Below are positions 42,039 to 54,810 of a DNA stretch of 64,000 bases, piece by piece. Both the position numbers and the translations under genes were made by a program. Under the pieces are notes generated by a model. The model saw only the letters and a program-made list of their open reading frames with translations, had not been told where the DNA came from and searched no databases. Source of the DNA: Ichthyophthirius multifiliis (taxonomy: Eukaryota; Ciliophora; Oligohymenophorea; Hymenostomatida); NCBI RefSeq assembly GCF_000220395.1, contig NW_004086323.1, positions 1 to 64,000 on the forward strand, written 5' to 3'. How positions within the stretch are numbered: the first letter of the stretch is position 1; every line of letters begins with the position of its first letter.

Positions 42039-45025
42039 ATGAAATTTTCAAAAAATATTAAAAACATAATTTTATTAATAGTATTACTTTCCTAAGTTAT
42101 CTAAGGAGTTTATAATCATGTATGTAATCATGATACTGAATTTGATTTTTCAGAAATAAATAACCAAATAGAATAAACAAAAAGTATATTCAAAGAAGGA
42201 GTTCTAAAAACCCAGAAAAAAGAAATTTACAGATTAACTTACCTTAGTAAGTGTAACCTATAAGAGTTACTATGGATTATAGTTTATTTAACTAAATGGT
42301 TGATAATATAACTGATCTTTAAAAAGATCAATTAAAATAGATGATGTAATATATTTAAGTATATTTGTAAAAACTATTAAAAGTAGTTCCTGCTTTAGGG
42401 CCTAATATATATAATAGTAAATAATGTTATAATATAAATGTTCCTGTAAAATAAAGAATAGATGGTGAGACAAATTCTGATATCCATATTTGGGTTGTTT
42501 ATAATGATAATCCAGATTCTTCTACTTTAGCTAATGCTGTTCATTGCTAAATAGATGCGGCTTTAAAAAGGGTTAATTTTGGTTTAATTATGGTAAATAT
42601 GGGAAGACTATATTAGAATAATACTAATTCTGGATTCAAAAGTGATTTTAATAATATTTTGCATGAATTTTTGCATATTTTAGGATTTTCAAAAGGCTTA
42701 TATAGACATTGGATAAATCCTTTAACCGGAGATTATTATGGTAATGAAATAGATAATTATATAAAAACAGTTACTATAAGAAGTAAACAAACTATTATCA
42801 TGTCTACTCCAAATGTGCTTGCTACTGCTAGAAAATATTATGGATGTCCTACTTTAGAAGGAATGTAATTAGAAAACGATGGTGATATTAATTCTATTGG
42901 TTCTCATTGGGAATAAACAATCCTTTTTGATGAATTAATGACTGCTGAGTCTTCTTAAAGGGAATCTATATTGTCTATTTTTACTATTGCTGTATTAAAA
43001 GATACTGGCTATTATGCTGAAGTAAATGAAAGTATGATTAATAATATATAATGGGGAAGAAATAAAGGATGCGATTTTGTTCTTAGAGCATGTTAATCTG
43101 ATACTTATTATCCTGAGTTTAGTCAAATAGAATATTCTCTTGGATAATGCTCTTCAAAAAACGATGGTTATGGAGAAGTTAATGAAAGTAGTTTCATGGA
43201 TAATTGTAAAAAAATTAACAATTAAGTTTTTTGCGAAGATTATTCAAAAAAAACTAATTATGATGACTTAAGATTGGAATATTATGGAGTTAATTCAAGA
43301 TGCTTTCAATCTACTGCTAATGATGGATATATTATTGATTAAAGTAAAAAAACTCGTTGTCATAGTGTTAAATGTTCTCCTGATTTTACTTACGTTACTA
43401 TAGATTTTCCTAACTTGAAATTTTAAAAGTTAGTCTGTAAAAGATAAGATGAAGGTAAATAAATTTAAGTCGTTAATGGATAACCAGAATTCGGTTACAT
43501 TACTTGTCCTAATAACTTAAGAGAATTTTGTAGTTATACTCCTGAATGTCCTAATTATTGTTCTCGAAAGGGTATATGTATAAATGGATAATGTTAATGC
43601 GTATTTGGATGGACGGGTTCTGATTGTGATAGTGAATAAAGATGGTGTAAATATTTTTTTTAAGATGAAAATTCCTAAAAATGCATTTAATAATGTCCCA
43701 AAGGTAAATTTGCAAATCCTGATAAAGTATGTAGAGAATAATGTCCTATTGGTTATTTCTAAGATAAAATAAATAATATATGTGCTAAATGTGATATTTC
43801 ATGTATAAAATGTTCTGGTCCTTCAAAGAATGATTGTTTAAAATGCGGTTTTTTGGCATATTTAGAAGAAGGAAAATGTGTAAAATAATGTAGTAATGAC
43901 TTCTAATTAGTAAATTAAAACACATGTGTAAAATCAGTCAGTTAAGGATGTTAGTAAGAATGTGAGAAATGTTATTATGATGTTCATGAAGAATGTACTG
44001 AATGTAAAAACTAATTTTTCCTTAATTTAAAAACTGGTAAATGCGTTGTTGCTAATTAATGCCCAGAAGGAACGTTCGCTAATATAGAAAATAAAACATG
44101 TTAAATATGCGAAATTATAGGATGTAAATAATGTATATCATTAACTATATGTGCAGAGTGTGATGAATATTAATAATATGTAAAAAAAGGGGATTAATGT
44201 TCTAAATGTCCTTATGATTGCTAAAAATGCTCTAGTGATTTAAGGAATTGTCTTTCTTGCAAAATTGGATTATTTTTATAAGAAGGAAAATGTGTTTATT
44301 AATGTTCTTAAACTTAATTTGAAGATATATAAAAAAGAGAATGTGTTCCGATTACTAAATGTAAATCATCTCATATTTTTTATTATAAAAATAAATGTTA
44401 TAATTCATGTCCTTTACATACAACAACAGAAAGAAGTATTTGTTTATAATGTAATAGAGGCTGTCTTTAATGTTATTAACAAAATACATGTTATAATTGT
44501 GATACTAATAACGGTTGGGAACTTGATAAAAATGTTGACAATTGCTTTAATAAAACATGTGAAGTTCATTATTGTCTAAAATGTTAAATTAATAATAAAT
44601 ATTAATGTATTTAATGTATTCATCAATACTTATTATATAAGAATAGATGTGTATAAAGTTGTCCTGATACTTATTATCCTGATTATAATAAATAAAAATG
44701 TATGGAATGTCAAAAAGGTTGTTTACGTTGTTCTTCTTAAGAATGTTATGAATGTGATAATAAAAATTATTATTATTTAAATGAAAAGTGCAATAAAAAA
44801 AGGGATAGTAATATAAATAATGAAAAAGATACAATAGATGATATAGATAGTGATTAAAAAGAAAAAGATAATTAAGGTATAATAATAAATAATGGAGATA
44901 GAGATACAAATAATGGCATTAGTATAGTTTAAAAATATAGTACTAAAAATAACGGAAATATTATTAATTATTGTTAAAATGCTATATTTTTAATTATTGC
45001 TTCAATATTAGAAAAAATATTATGA
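42039..45025 (+). CDS. Leishmanolysin-like (M8, GP63) surface metalloprotease with long Cys-rich stalk
   Basis: Secreted zinc protease of peptidase family M8. It begins with a signal peptide (ILLIVLLSQVIQG). The catalytic part has PIRVTMDYSLFN, the metzincin helix HEFLHILGF (near 42662), a more distal His in GSHWE (near 42905) and a Met-turn candidate in DELMTAE. A C-terminal M8 region and an EGF-like segment (CQCVFGWTGSDC) follow. Then comes a furin-like or VSP-like stalk of some 400 residues with repeated CxxC pairs, and a weak hydrophobic end (NAIFLIIASILEKIL). Family members in parasites and free-living ciliates cleave extracellular proteins. The start frame from ATG 42039 runs into TGA near 42343, whereas the catalytic domain lies in another frame from about 42250. 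Total length is one base short of whole codons, so a base is probably missing somewhere in 42150-42260. Confidence 0.88.
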
Positions 45026-46852
45026 ATAAAAAAAATTATATTAAATATAAAAGTAAAAAAAAAATTATATTTGAAATATTGCTAATAATTAAAGCAATTA
45101 AAAAAAATTTATATGTATTTGAAAAATTGATTAATAAAATAAAATTTAAAATACATATAAAATATATATATATATATATATATAATATATAGTTTAATAT
45201 AAATAAAATAAAAAATATATAAATAAATAAGAAAAAAATAAAAGTATTAAAAAAAAATATAAAAAAAATAAAAAAATAATGATAGATTATAGAAATAATA
45301 TTTTTATTTTTATCTTTATATTATTCATATATTATTCATTTATTATATAAAATTAATTAATTATTATTTATTAATATTTATTTATATTTATTATTAATTA
45401 TTAAAAATTTATTATTATTATTTATTATTTATTTTTTATAATTTATTTTTTATTATTTATTATTTTTGATTTATTATATATTATTTATTATTTATTATTT
45501 AATAAATAAAAAAATAAATTAAAAAATAAATAAATAATTTTATAAATATAAAATTTATTTATATAATTTTAATTATATATAAAATATATGTTTAAAAAAA
45601 TAAATATAATTATTTTGTTTTTTTTGTATTTAATAATTACTACTTTGCTAATTTTATTTACTTATTTTTTATTTTATTAAATATAAAAAAAATCTTTATC
45701 TAAAATAAAATTTTATAATACTAAATAAATCATTATATTAATATAAATATATTTTTATTTTATATTTAATTTAACTAAAAAATATTTTATAATTTATACA
45801 TTAATTTTATTTTTGATTAAATATTATAAGATATAATATACATAAACTTAACAAATTTTATCACTATATATATTTATATTTATTATATTTTTTGATAACA
45901 AATTACTTCATTTATACTTTTTTATAAAATTCTAATATTGCATATTTATTTCATTTTTAATAAGTAAAAAAAAACACTTATAAAATAATTTAAATTAAAT
46001 ACATATTTTTTGCAATTGCATAATTAATTAACTTTTATTATATAAATTTATATTTTGATAAATAAAAAGAAAAGTTTAAATATTTTATTAATATCTAAAT
46101 GATATTAATTTAAATATTTTATCATAAATTATTTAAAAAATTAAATTAAAATAACTTATTTATAAAAAATTAATATTATATATTGATATTTTTTTATCTA
46201 AACTAACTAAAATTTGTAATATTTTACACTTTTAAAAAGTATTAATGCTTGATTATACTTACATAAGTCGGCGGATAAAATATTTCATATAAGGATTATT
46301 TTATTTAAGTAAAATAAATATAAAAGTATATACTTTTATATTTTTTAATTTTATTTATTAAAAAAAAGAAAAATTATAAAAAATATTTATTTGGTAAATT
46401 TTATATATATTTTTACATAAATTCATATTTATTTAATTTTATAGCGGTAATTTATATTTATAAATAAATATGTTTCATTTTAATTGTATAAATATTATTT
46501 TTATATTTGTATTTCATTCTCTACATTTTATATTTTTATTAATTATTTGATTTTTTTGTATATTTTTTATTTATTTTATTAATTGTTATGAAAATACAAA
46601 CTTAATTTTAAAAAAAATAAAACAAAATGATATAAATATAATAAATATATTTATAAAAAATTATAAAATTATATATATTTATATAATTTTTATTCTTTAT
46701 TTTATTTAATTAAAAAATATAAAGGAATTTTTTTTATATAGCATTTGTATAAAAAAAGCAACAATAAAAAATAAAAAAATAAAATTTCCATTTTTTTTTT
46801 AAAAAGCTAGATAAAATAAATAAAATTATTATTTATTATAAAAAAATAATAA
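45026..46852. other. A/T-rich intergenic DNA, 1.8 kb
   Basis: ATT/TTA-rich low-complexity sequence, including TTATTATTTATTATTT-type runs at 45405-45500. No credible gene, tRNA or other RNA seen. Confidence 0.5.
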
Positions 46853-47425
46853 TCATTTTGTAATTTTATCTGGAATAAAATTAGTTGGAAAACTAGACAT
46901 ATCGACCAAAGGATATGAATATTATTCTTAAGGATATAAAATACCTACAAGCCATCCATTTCTTTAATTATATAATTTTTGAGTTCTTCTATGATACTCT
47001 TAAGTAGTATTCCATCTTGGAAGGGCATCATTCAATTAAGTAAGTTAATCTCCCATTTTTTCATATACTAAGTCTAGTAAATCTTCTTTCTTTTATTCCA
47101 AATTCTTAAAAGCTGGGTTAAAATTAAGCCATAATACCCAACTTGCAACTACTGTTGAATATTTAAAAACAATCCATTATTGAGATCTATGTTTGTAATA
47201 AATGGATCTAAACGGGGCAAGTCTAAATAATGTAAGGCAGAATAGTGGATAAGCTATTAAAGGATATCCCCAATTAGATAAATTGTTTAAACGATTTGCC
47301 CATAAGAAATTCTTTATTTCATGGCTTTTTAATATACGCCTAAAATAACCTTCGTATATGGCATGTGATTTTTCTTCTGGGGTCCAATGGAACCATGTTT
47401 TTAAACGTAAACTCTCTTATGGCAT
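46853..47425 (-). CDS. Small protein with two possible membrane segments (190 aa)
   Basis: Intronless frame of exactly 191 codons from ATG 47425 to TGA 46853-46855, with normal protein composition. The first ~55 residues are basic and aromatic (LRLKTWFHWTPEEK, YFRRILKSHE). Two hydrophobic stretches follow at ~57-75 (YPLIAYPLFCLTLF) and ~90-110 (YSTVVASWVLWLNF). A hydrophilic tail ends near YPLVDMSSFPTNFIP. No known family recognised. The size and layout resemble the many ciliate-specific inner mitochondrial membrane subunits of respiratory complexes, but that is only a suggestion. Confidence 0.75.
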
Positions 47426-48050
47426 ATTTTTTTTAATTATTATTATATATAAATATATATATTTTTTTTTTCTTCTTTTTTTATATTATTATTTGATTAA
47501 TTTAAATTATTATTTATTTTAATTATTTATTTCTTTGAATTAATAATCAAATAAATATTAATATATTATAAATAATATTTTTTATTTTTATAAAAATTTA
47601 ATTTAAAAAAAAAAATCTTTTAAAAATACTTTGTGTTAAATTAGCATATTTATATTGGAATTAAATTAAAAAAAATGGCAAATATGATATTTATATTATT
47701 AAATAAAAAATTAAATATTAATAATATATATTTTTATTAATATTATTGACTTTTTTTGTTTTGTTTAATTTTTAAATATATAATGTTTTTTTATTTAGTT
47801 TTATTATAATTTATTTTTTATATATTAGTACTTTTATAAAAAGCAATAATTTAACATATTATAAATTTTGAAAGCCAAAGGATAGAAATACTCTAATACA
47901 TAATAACAAATGATATAAATAGATAGAGATATTATTAAACTAATTTTTTTTAGAAATAAATAAATTATTTATATTATAAATATTTATTAAATAATTTTTA
48001 TATAATAAAAAAATATTATTATATAAAAAATATATAAATAAAATATCTAT

Positions 48051-48085
<35 letters not shown>

Positions 48086-48176
48086 TTTTTTTAAAAAAAA
48101 AATTAATTTAATCTAATAAATTAAATTTATTTATTATTTATATATATTTTTTATTTATTTAATTTTTTTCTTTTAT
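47426..48176. other. A/T-rich intergenic DNA
   Basis: Spacer between two minus-strand genes, containing a (TTTA)n microsatellite at 48050-48088. No gene seen. Confidence 0.5.
48050..48088. repeat. (TTTA)n microsatellite
   Basis: About nine tandem copies of TTTA downstream of the E2 gene. No function evident. Confidence 0.85.
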
Positions 48177-49000
48177 TCACAAATCTCCTATAGATTTTTT
48201 TGTTAAGAATTTTACTTTTTTTATATAAGCTTCTTTATCATGTCTAAATTAAATCTTTATATTTTTTTATAAATAAATACCTAATTCTTTTTAAAAAAAA
48301 ATACTGATGCATCTACATTTGCAGGAGATTCTGTATTTGGGTCCATTAGCATAGAAATAACACTAATAATAACATTTTCTGCTGTAAGAACAGGTCTCCA
48401 TCTATGTTTTTGTTTTTTTAATAAAATTTATGATATTAAAAATTAAATAATATTTAATTAAAAAAATTAATTAATAAATATTTAATAATTAATTAATTAT
48501 ATAATATTTATTATTTAAAATTTTTATACCTTTCACTTTCACTTTCTTAAGTATTAAATTAATCTACTCCTGGTGGATGTAAAATAGATATGCATACTTT
48601 TCCGTCTGGATATATATTAGGATGCCACATTTCTGTTGTAAATTTCATTGTTGGAGGCATGTCAGGATAATTATCAGGAAAAGTTAAAGTTGCTTAAAAT
48701 AATCCTGCCTTTTTATTATATTATTTTTTATTTTAAATATATTTCTTTTATATATATAGTTTTTTTATTATTTACTTCATACAAAGAATCATGTGGACCT
48801 TCAAAACATATATTCCATTAAAATAAATTGTTATTTTCTAATCCTACGGAAACATTTAAATCTGAATTCTTTTGTACGTCTATTTTTTTTGTTATGTATT
48901 TATTTGCATTTTTTTTATAAGTTCTTTTTTAATTTTTTGTTTGTTTACGTTCTAATTATTTCTAAAGAATACGTTGTGTGTATTATTTAGAATCAACCAT
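48177..49000 (-). CDS. UBC7: Ubiquitin-conjugating enzyme E2, Ubc7/UBE2G-like (192 aa)
   Basis: E2 enzymes accept ubiquitin on a cysteine and pass it on with an E3. Four exons (49000-48776, 48708-48530, 48401-48305 and 48254-48177) with introns of 67, 128 and 50 bp sum to exactly 193 codons. Landmarks are [37 protein letters not shown] (active-site Cys in KVCIS) and [29 protein letters not shown] is joined after the last intron to a basic C-terminal helix ([14 protein letters not shown]). The HPPG extension after the active site is the acidic-loop region typical of the Ubc7/UBE2G/Cdc34 group. In yeast and animals this class serves ER-associated degradation. The N-terminal helix carries a short Lys-rich insertion (residues ~20-40) unusual for the family. 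Confidence 0.93.
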
Positions 49001-50032
49001 TTTTTTATTTTTATTTATATTTTTTTTTATTTAATTTTTTTTTTTTTTTAATATAATATTTTAATAATTATTTAGAAATTTTTGTTTTAATATTTTAAGA
49101 CTTTTTTTTTTTTTTAAATGCAAAATAGTAAAAAATATATGATATTTTTCTATAATAATGAATTATTAATTATTAGAAAGAAATTATAATATTTTTTTAT
49201 TTATTAATATCAATAATTTTTAAAAATATATATAAAAAAAAAATTATAAATGTATATGAATATGAATATATTAAATTAGTAATTAGAATAATATAAAAAA
49301 AATAATGTATTAAAATATATTTATCTATTTAATAAAAAAAAAATTATATGAAATTAATAATAATGTAATTTTTATTATTATTAAATTAAAGCTAAGTAAA
49401 CATTATATACAATTAAAAAAATTAAATGCTATAAATATAACTAACTATTTATTTATGTATTTTTTAATATTATTAAATTAAGATAAATAAATCATAAAAT
49501 TAAACGTTTGAAATAAAAAATGAAAGTTTTTTTTTTAAAAAAAAAATATAATAAAATATATGTTACTTGTGTTTTTATTATTTATTTTAATTAAAAAAAA
49601 AACTTAATATAAAAAAAAAATATTAAAAATAATATTTTCTTCTTATTTTTTAAATATTTTTTAATTTAAAAATTTTATATAAATTAAAATATATATATAA
49701 AAAAAAAATTTAATTAAATATATATTTATTTTTAAAAATTTTTGTTTAAAAAACATTAATTTAATTTTATATCAAATATAATATAATATAATATAATATA
49801 AATATTTTTTTTTTAAATATATTATACTATTATAATTTTAATTATAAAAATAATATAAAAATATATTATATAAATAATAGAAAATTATAAATAGACTTTT
49901 TAAAAAATAATATAATAAATATTAATATTCTATTATATTTTTAAATATATATATATATATATATATTTTAAAATATTTAATCTATATTAAAAATAAAAAT
50001 TTTATCAATTTTTATAAAAAAATAATAATTAT
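49001..50032. other. Divergent A/T-rich intergenic region
   Basis: A 1-kb gap between divergent genes. (TA)n lies at about 49945-49967 and (ATAAT)n at 49780-49800. No gene seen. Confidence 0.5.
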
Positions 50033-51209
50033 ATGAAGATATTATAAGGAGAAAAATACTAATATTAATTTTTTGAATCAAATTCAATTGGAAATGGGGC
50101 ATTTTCAAAAGTCTTTATGGGTGAATAAATTAATTCAGGTAATAAAGTGGCCATAAAGAAATTATCAAAAACTTTATATTCAAATTCAAATATTGAGAAT
50201 TAGTTTTGTTAAAAAGAGAAAGAAATAAGCTAAAAAATACTAAAACTTCCGCAAAATGAGAACATAGTTTAAATATATGATATATTAAAATAAGATGCGG
50301 ATATATATATAATAATGGAATATTGCAATGAGGGCGATTTATTTAATTTTTTAAAAAAATATAAAGATTTAAATTAAACTGAAATAATATATATAGCGAA
50401 ATAAATAGTAAACGGACTTATTTTTTTACATTCAAATTCGATTGTACATAGAGATCTTAAACCAGAAAATATATTCGTTTTAAATGATAAAAATGATAAT
50501 TACATATTCAAAATAGGTGATTTTGGATTAAGTAAATAATAATTATTCCTTAATTAAAGTGCAGTTGGGACATTAAATTATATGGCTCCTGAATTGCTTG
50601 AAAATGAGCCTTTTTATAATTATACTATTGATGTTTGGAGTTTAGGCTTGATTTTACATGAAATTAAACGAAAAGGATAATAATATTTTTTTTCAAGTAA
50701 TATTAATGAAGAAGAATAAGTAATTTAATAGATTATTAAAAAAATTAAAAAATCAGATTAATATATATATTAAGAAGATAAAACGGATGATATTATAAGA
50801 TAGTGTTTGTAAAAAGACCCTTAAGAAAGAATAAAATTGTAGGATTTATATGATTTATTAGAAGATTAGTTAAATAAAAGTAGTTAAGATGTAAGGTTCT
50901 TAAATAATGATTATTCTATTATTAGATGTATAGAAAAAAACTGAAATTCATAATACTAAAATAATAATTAAAATAATTAAGATATTCATTAGATAATTAA
51001 AAATAATGATTAAGATTATTTTAAAAATGAATAAAAATAAGAATAAGATAATAATATATAATTTAAAAATAATATATAAATCTAAAATAATGAAAATAAT
51101 TTTTCATAAATATAAAATAATTAAAATAAATTGAAATAAGAGAATAGAAATTATAATTAAGAAAATTAAAAAAATAATACAATATAACTAAAATAAGAGT
51201 AATATAAAG

Positions 51210-51271
<62 letters not shown>

Positions 51272-52294
51272 TTATATTCTTAATTAGTTGTAATTAATAA
51301 TATTGATTATAGTCAAGTATAAATTAATAATCTTTAATAGATTATCTAAAAATATGATTTTAATACAAATAATAAATAAGATTAAAATTGTAAATAATTT
51401 AAATAATTTGATAATATATAATACAAATAAATTTTAAAAATTTAGTAAGAATAAATTAATAAATAATTTGAATATAAAAATTCTTCTGTATAAAATTAAG
51501 ATAAAAATTAAAAAAAACATAATTAAAACTTGGAATCATTTAAAATAAATTAATTAAGTTTTGAAGGAATTTCTATGTTAGAATGCAATTCTATTGAAGA
51601 AATCGATATTTAATTATAAAAAAATTGTTAAATAAAAGAAATAAATATATAAAATTATGAAAAATACTATACAGAATTCGAAAAAGAGAGAAATTAGAAA
51701 GTAAATATATTTACAAATAATAGAATATATACAAATAAAATGTTTAGAATTATAGAAATTAGTTTTTTGTATAAATAAACGAGCTTTTTAAAATTTAAAA
51801 ATAATATATTTATATGTTTTGATTTGAAAACTAAATAAATAGTGCTTTTCCTTTAATTAATTTTTAATTTAGTTGTTGTTTAGAATAATTATTTGGATAA
51901 ATTTGTTGATTTTATTTTATAAGAATGTATTGTAAAAAGACTTAATTAGTTATTTTTATTTGTATATTTTTTAATTAAATATTTAAATTCTTTAGTTAAA
52001 TAATATTGTTCAGAACAAAATTCTTAAATTTTACTTAAAATTTTCGAATTTTAAATTAATTTTATTTTCGATGATTATTTTTTAGATTAAATTCAGGAAA
52101 TTTGTTAATGTTTTGATTTCTAAAATAATGAATTTTTTGGATTTTTTTTTAAAAAAATGAATTTTGGAGAAGAAAAAGAAGATATAGATGATTAAATTTT
52201 AAATAAAATTTATTTTTAGGAAAGATCAGATTCATTAATACTTCTTTTAAATTTTCATTAAAAAGACATAATTAATAAATATTAAAAATAATGA
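50033..52294 (+). CDS. ULK/Atg1-like serine/threonine kinase with Gln/Asn-rich linker and C-terminal domain (735 aa)
   Basis: The N-terminal ~290 residues are a kinase: [69 protein letters not shown] and [12 protein letters not shown]. This pattern is closest to ULK/Atg1-type kinases, which start autophagy, or to related ciliate kinases. An in-frame TGA (50942-50944) follows the kinase domain, yet the same frame stays open for 450 more codons. A 54-bp GT...AG intron at 50928-50981 would remove it and keep the frame (736 codons in total). The linker is Gln/Asn-rich, with poly-Asn from about 51205 to 51268. The last ~230 residues form a hydrophobic, folded-looking domain, as Atg1 has at its end. 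Autophagy is an inference from architecture. Confidence 0.8.
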
Positions 52295-52418
52295 AATTTA
52301 GTATTAATATTTTTTTAAAAAATATATATATAAATACATATATATGTCATAAATTGTAAATATAAATTTATATATATATATATATAATATAAATTTTAAT
52401 AATAAAAAAAAATTCTGA

Positions 52419-53573
52419 TCATATTTTGTATTTTTCTTATAAATATTTCTTCAAATCTAAATAAATTTCATATCTAACTTTCGCATAATATAAATGATTA
52501 AAATCCATTCCTTCAGTTTTACTAAAAACAACTGACCAAATAATCCAATACCAATTTGACAATATTTAACAACATAAAATTTCATAAACTAACTATTCAC
52601 ATTATCTAAAGAATTCTTCTTCTGTAATTAAATTTAATTATTAAATATAAAAAAATGCATTATTTTCATTTTTTAAAACACTTTCTTCTAGTTTATCGAT
52701 TTAATCTCTATTTTCAATTAAAAAAGAAGCCTAATAATAATAAACAAAATCTCTAATATCTTCTAAAGAGAATATATTTTATTTGACTACTTCAAAAAAA
52801 GGCTCTTTGTCATATTTATAATTAAAATAAGATTCATTCATATAGTTTGCAATATCAAAGGCTGCAAAATTATAAGCGGAATATTCAAAATCGATGAATT
52901 TTATCCTTTCTCGTGTTTTATTTTCCGGAGAATAAAAAATATTTAAGTTATTTAAGTCATTATGGCATAAAACTTCCTTTTATTAGGGAAGTATTTTTTT
53001 TAGAAAATTTATTTCTTTTTCTTAGCATAGATTTTCAATGGTTTTTAGGAAAATTTTTTCTTCGTCGGTATAAAGGTTTTCTTTTTTTATTTTTTACCAA
53101 AAATTCTCGTGATTATTGTTTATAAGTTGCTTTTATATAGCAGCTTCTTCCAATTAAACTGTATCTAAATTTAATTTATGAAAAATACTCATATATATAG
53201 CCATTAACCTCCTGTATTTTACATCTCTCATTTATTCTAAAGAAGGATGGTTAGAGCGCATGAATTCTTCTATCCTCCAGATTTAACCAGAAGCAAAACA
53301 CTTAGGACTTTAACCTAAATCACCTAATTTTTTAAATATTGTGTACTCTTTTTTTCGGTCTATAAGCCCTTCAGCCACGCCAAATACTCTATAGAGTACA
53401 TCTTTCATTTCAAAAGGAACTGATTCATGCGTGTTAGTGGCTTGGTAAGTAAAATTTGTTAAACCAGTTAACTTCTTTAATTAAATAAAACTAATATCAG
53501 GAGTATTTTACCAGCCTGGAGTATTTCTTAAAAGAATTTCTTTGTCTGATTTTGGTTTTATAATATTTTACAT
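52419..53573 (-). CDS. Choline/ethanolamine kinase (384 aa)
   Basis: These enzymes phosphorylate choline or ethanolamine with ATP, the first step of the CDP-choline (Kennedy) pathway of phospholipid synthesis in the cytosol. Intronless frame of exactly 385 codons from ATG 53573 to TGA 52419-52421. Features are LTGLTNFTYQA near the N-terminus (glycine-rich-loop equivalent), YRVFGVAEGLIDR, the Brenner motif CHNDLNNLNI and the choline-kinase motif IKFIDFEYSAYNFAAFDIA with the metal-binding Asp. The length and order match the family. Whether choline or ethanolamine is preferred cannot be told. It is convergent with the ULK-like kinase gene, 124 bp apart. Confidence 0.93.
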
Positions 53574-54059
53574 TTTTATTTTTGTTATTTTTATTTTTAA
53601 AAAAATATTTTAAATAATATAAACTTTTATATAAAATAAGAAAATAAATATAGAAAAAAAAAGGAAAATTAATAATTTTTATAAAAATATATATAAAAAA
53701 AAAAATTATATATTTATATTATATTACATATTAAAATAAAATATAAATTTAAAAAAACTATTTTAAATAAAATTTTTAATTAATTATAAAAATCTTAATT
53801 TGTAGTTCTTTTAATTCTTTAAGGATAAATATTATTCAATTTATGTATATTATTAAATCTTTTTTTAATATATATATAACAAATAAAAATATATATAATA
53901 AATATATATATATATATAAAAATAAATATTAATATATTAATATATTTATATATTTTTTATTTTTTTATAAGATTATTTATACTTTAATTATTATCTTATA
54001 TAAATTCTATTTTTAATGGAATATTAAAAATATTTATAAAAAGTAGAAAAATCATCAAA

Positions 54060-54708
54060 GAATTCCATTTTTTTTTATATTTATTATCTGGATTTAATAC
54101 ATTAATATTTTGTTGTAAGGCTTTTTATAGTTTTTATAGGATATATAATTTTTATTGAATTTTTTTTCTTAAAATTTATAAATCAATTTTCATAAAAAGA
54201 AGGTGCGTTAAATACCAAAAAATTGTTGTATTTATAATATTTGTAACTAAAAGCATTATCTCCTATTATTTTAAATTCTCTTTCTTATAGATTTTTAAAA
54301 TTATGTAATGAAGATATGTTTTTAACATAATTTAGAAACCTTTTTATATAAAATAGTATATTTAATCCTTTTTTTGACCATATGTTACTTTAATTAATGT
54401 TTTTTTTTGCTACCTCTTCCTTATTTAAAGAATAGTCAATGTTTATAATATTATTAGAAATATCATTTTCTTATATTTAAAACATATTTGAAATATTATT
54501 TGATTGTTTTTAGATTCGATTTGCGAGCTGTTTATATTATCGTTATTTTTATTGATGTATGATTATTATTATTTTTAAAAGAATTTTCTTCTAATATTAT
54601 TTAATTATTAGATTCAATTTAGATCTTATTATAAATATTATTTTATTCGAAAAAATGACGCCTTATTTGTTAGCCTTATGTAATGTCTAATGCTTCTTCT
54701 TTTATCAT
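54060..54708 (-). CDS. Unresolved hypothetical gene
   Basis: Not recognised. A start at ATG 54708 leads into 50-60 residues of protein-like sequence (IKEEALDITQGQQIRRHFFE). Two other frames look coding further on: one near 54480-54540, and a clear one from about 54500 down to 54060, with EREFKIIGDNAFSYKYY and EFFDDFSTFYKYF. An in-frame TGA at 54183-54185 could sit in a 48-bp intron (54168-54215) that keeps the frame. I could not build one continuous model from the start, and the 3' end past 54060 is unclear. It could be a gene with missed introns and a dropped base, or a pseudogene. Confidence 0.4.
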
Positions 54709-54810
54709 ATATTTTTTCGTTAGTATATTTTAATTTATATATAATTATAAAATAATTATATTTAAATATATATATATATATATATTTATATATTTTAAAA
54801 AAAAATAAAA

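Noticed and set aside
48254..48305. Apparent frameshift in the E2 gene after the NVDAS motif
   Set aside because: A 50-bp GT...AG intron at 48255-48304 gives exact family-like sequence and an exact codon count, so no frameshift is needed.
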